Shown here: positions 37,703 to 38,057 of the stretch, piece by piece
Position numbering within the stretch: position 1 is the first letter of the stretch
How the letters are laid out: each line of letters opens with the position of its first letter
DNA from: JAKLKS01 sp964370855
Lineage (GTDB): Bacteria; Planctomycetota; JAJSAM01; JAKLKS01
Direction of reading: 5' to 3'
Length of the DNA stretch: 38,057 nt
Assembly (NCBI GenBank): GCA_964370855.1
Contig: CAYJMF010000037.1
Span: forward strand, 1-38,057
The notes under the pieces: model-generated
Seen by the model: only the letters and a program-made list of their open reading frames with translations
Told to the model about the DNA's origin: nothing
The model's database searches: none
Made by a program: the position numbers and the translations under genes

Positions 37703-38057
37703 GCAGCCCAAAGTCACGGGCCGTGGCTCGTCGGGGGGGGTGCGGGTTCCCTACCATGGGAAGGGGGGGGGGCGAGGGATTCCCGTGAACACGGGAGAAG
37801 AGGAGAAGGAGGAGAAGAGGCGAGGCGGGAGGAAGCGGCGGCCTTGTGGAGTTCCGTGAGGAGAGGGAAGGGCAAGGGATCCTCCTCCCCCATTGAGAAA
37901 GTGCAACCGTACGGATCTCCTGGCCTCCGCCTCTCCTGGGCTCCGCCTCTCCCCTCCCCTCCTCTCCTGCCGTTGACGTCCAACGCGCCCGTTTCGTGGG
38001 GGGGCGGGGCGGGGGGGTTGGGGCGCGGCCCGGCCCGCACGCGGGCGCACCCCCCGC
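37703..38057. other. Sequence after the gap, no gene recognised
   Basis: 355 bases. It has purine-rich stretches (37780-37840), a pyrimidine-rich stretch with repeated cctccgcctctcc units (37924-37960) and G runs near the end. The short frames here show no family likeness. Its link to the rest of the window across the N gap is uncertain. Confidence 0.5.

Noticed and set aside
1..38057. CRISPR arrays, rRNA genes, prophage or IS transposase genes
   Set aside because: No regularly spaced short repeats, no rRNA sequence and no transposase or phage structural genes were seen on either strand.

Overview
The window is a very GC-rich bacterial segment (third codon positions are almost all G or C) from what looks like a draft or metagenome-derived scaffold: it has a short run of N at 37693-37702 next to long poly-G tracts. 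Gene content suits an aerobic Gram-negative bacterium with an outer membrane (secretin, lipoproteins, aa3-type oxidase). The moxR-DUF58-BatA/VWA operon and the fused shikimate enzymes hint at Planctomycetota or a relative. That placement is inference; there is no rRNA gene here to test it.

Layout. Positions 1-6855 (minus) hold a MoxR ATPase, a DUF58 protein, two membrane VWA proteins and the start of one more gene, tightly overlapped. Positions 7014-10840 hold a two-repeat lipoprotein, a large secreted SBBP/Fn3 protein and a convergent secreted PrcB-like protein. Positions 10913-12282 (minus) hold a RelE/ParE-type toxin-antitoxin pair and a second two-gene unit in which a ribbon-helix-helix protein precedes a GNAT acetyltransferase. 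Positions 12334-16582 (minus) hold an esterase-like protein, an arrestin-fold membrane protein and a PQQ-type propeller. A solitary HNH endonuclease gene follows (16679-17824), then a divisome-like small protein and enolase (minus, 17848-19525).

Positions 19681-22552 (plus) form one overlapping operon: psd, pssA and a FolK-PanC fusion. Positions 22628-25609 are an accessory block of six small genes (one ankyrin-repeat, one DUF3806-like, the rest unrecognised), with less extreme base composition. A diverged ~220-bp direct repeat flanks its minus-strand half, and the block separates panC from panD. Core metabolism resumes at 26083 with panD, ispE and a three-domain aroD-aroE-aroK fusion. A complete cytochrome c oxidase operon (29537-33120) follows, then a small CxxC membrane protein, a tRNA with a CAT anticodon, a lipoprotein secretin of about 920 residues with its own terminator, and an SDR-family protein whose catalytic Tyr position is His.

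Most striking points. (1) Four long near-perfect palindromes sit at gene 3' ends (17739-17850, 29345-29447, 33356-33459, 37514-37597); some supply the stop codons of neighbouring genes, and one carries TAA in all three frames on both strands. (2) Two uncommon enzyme fusions, FolK-PanC and AroD-AroE-AroK. (3) An oxidase subunit I that keeps all metal ligands and the D-channel Asp and Glu but has Phe where the K-channel Lys should be. (4) The repeat-flanked accessory block between panC and panD.
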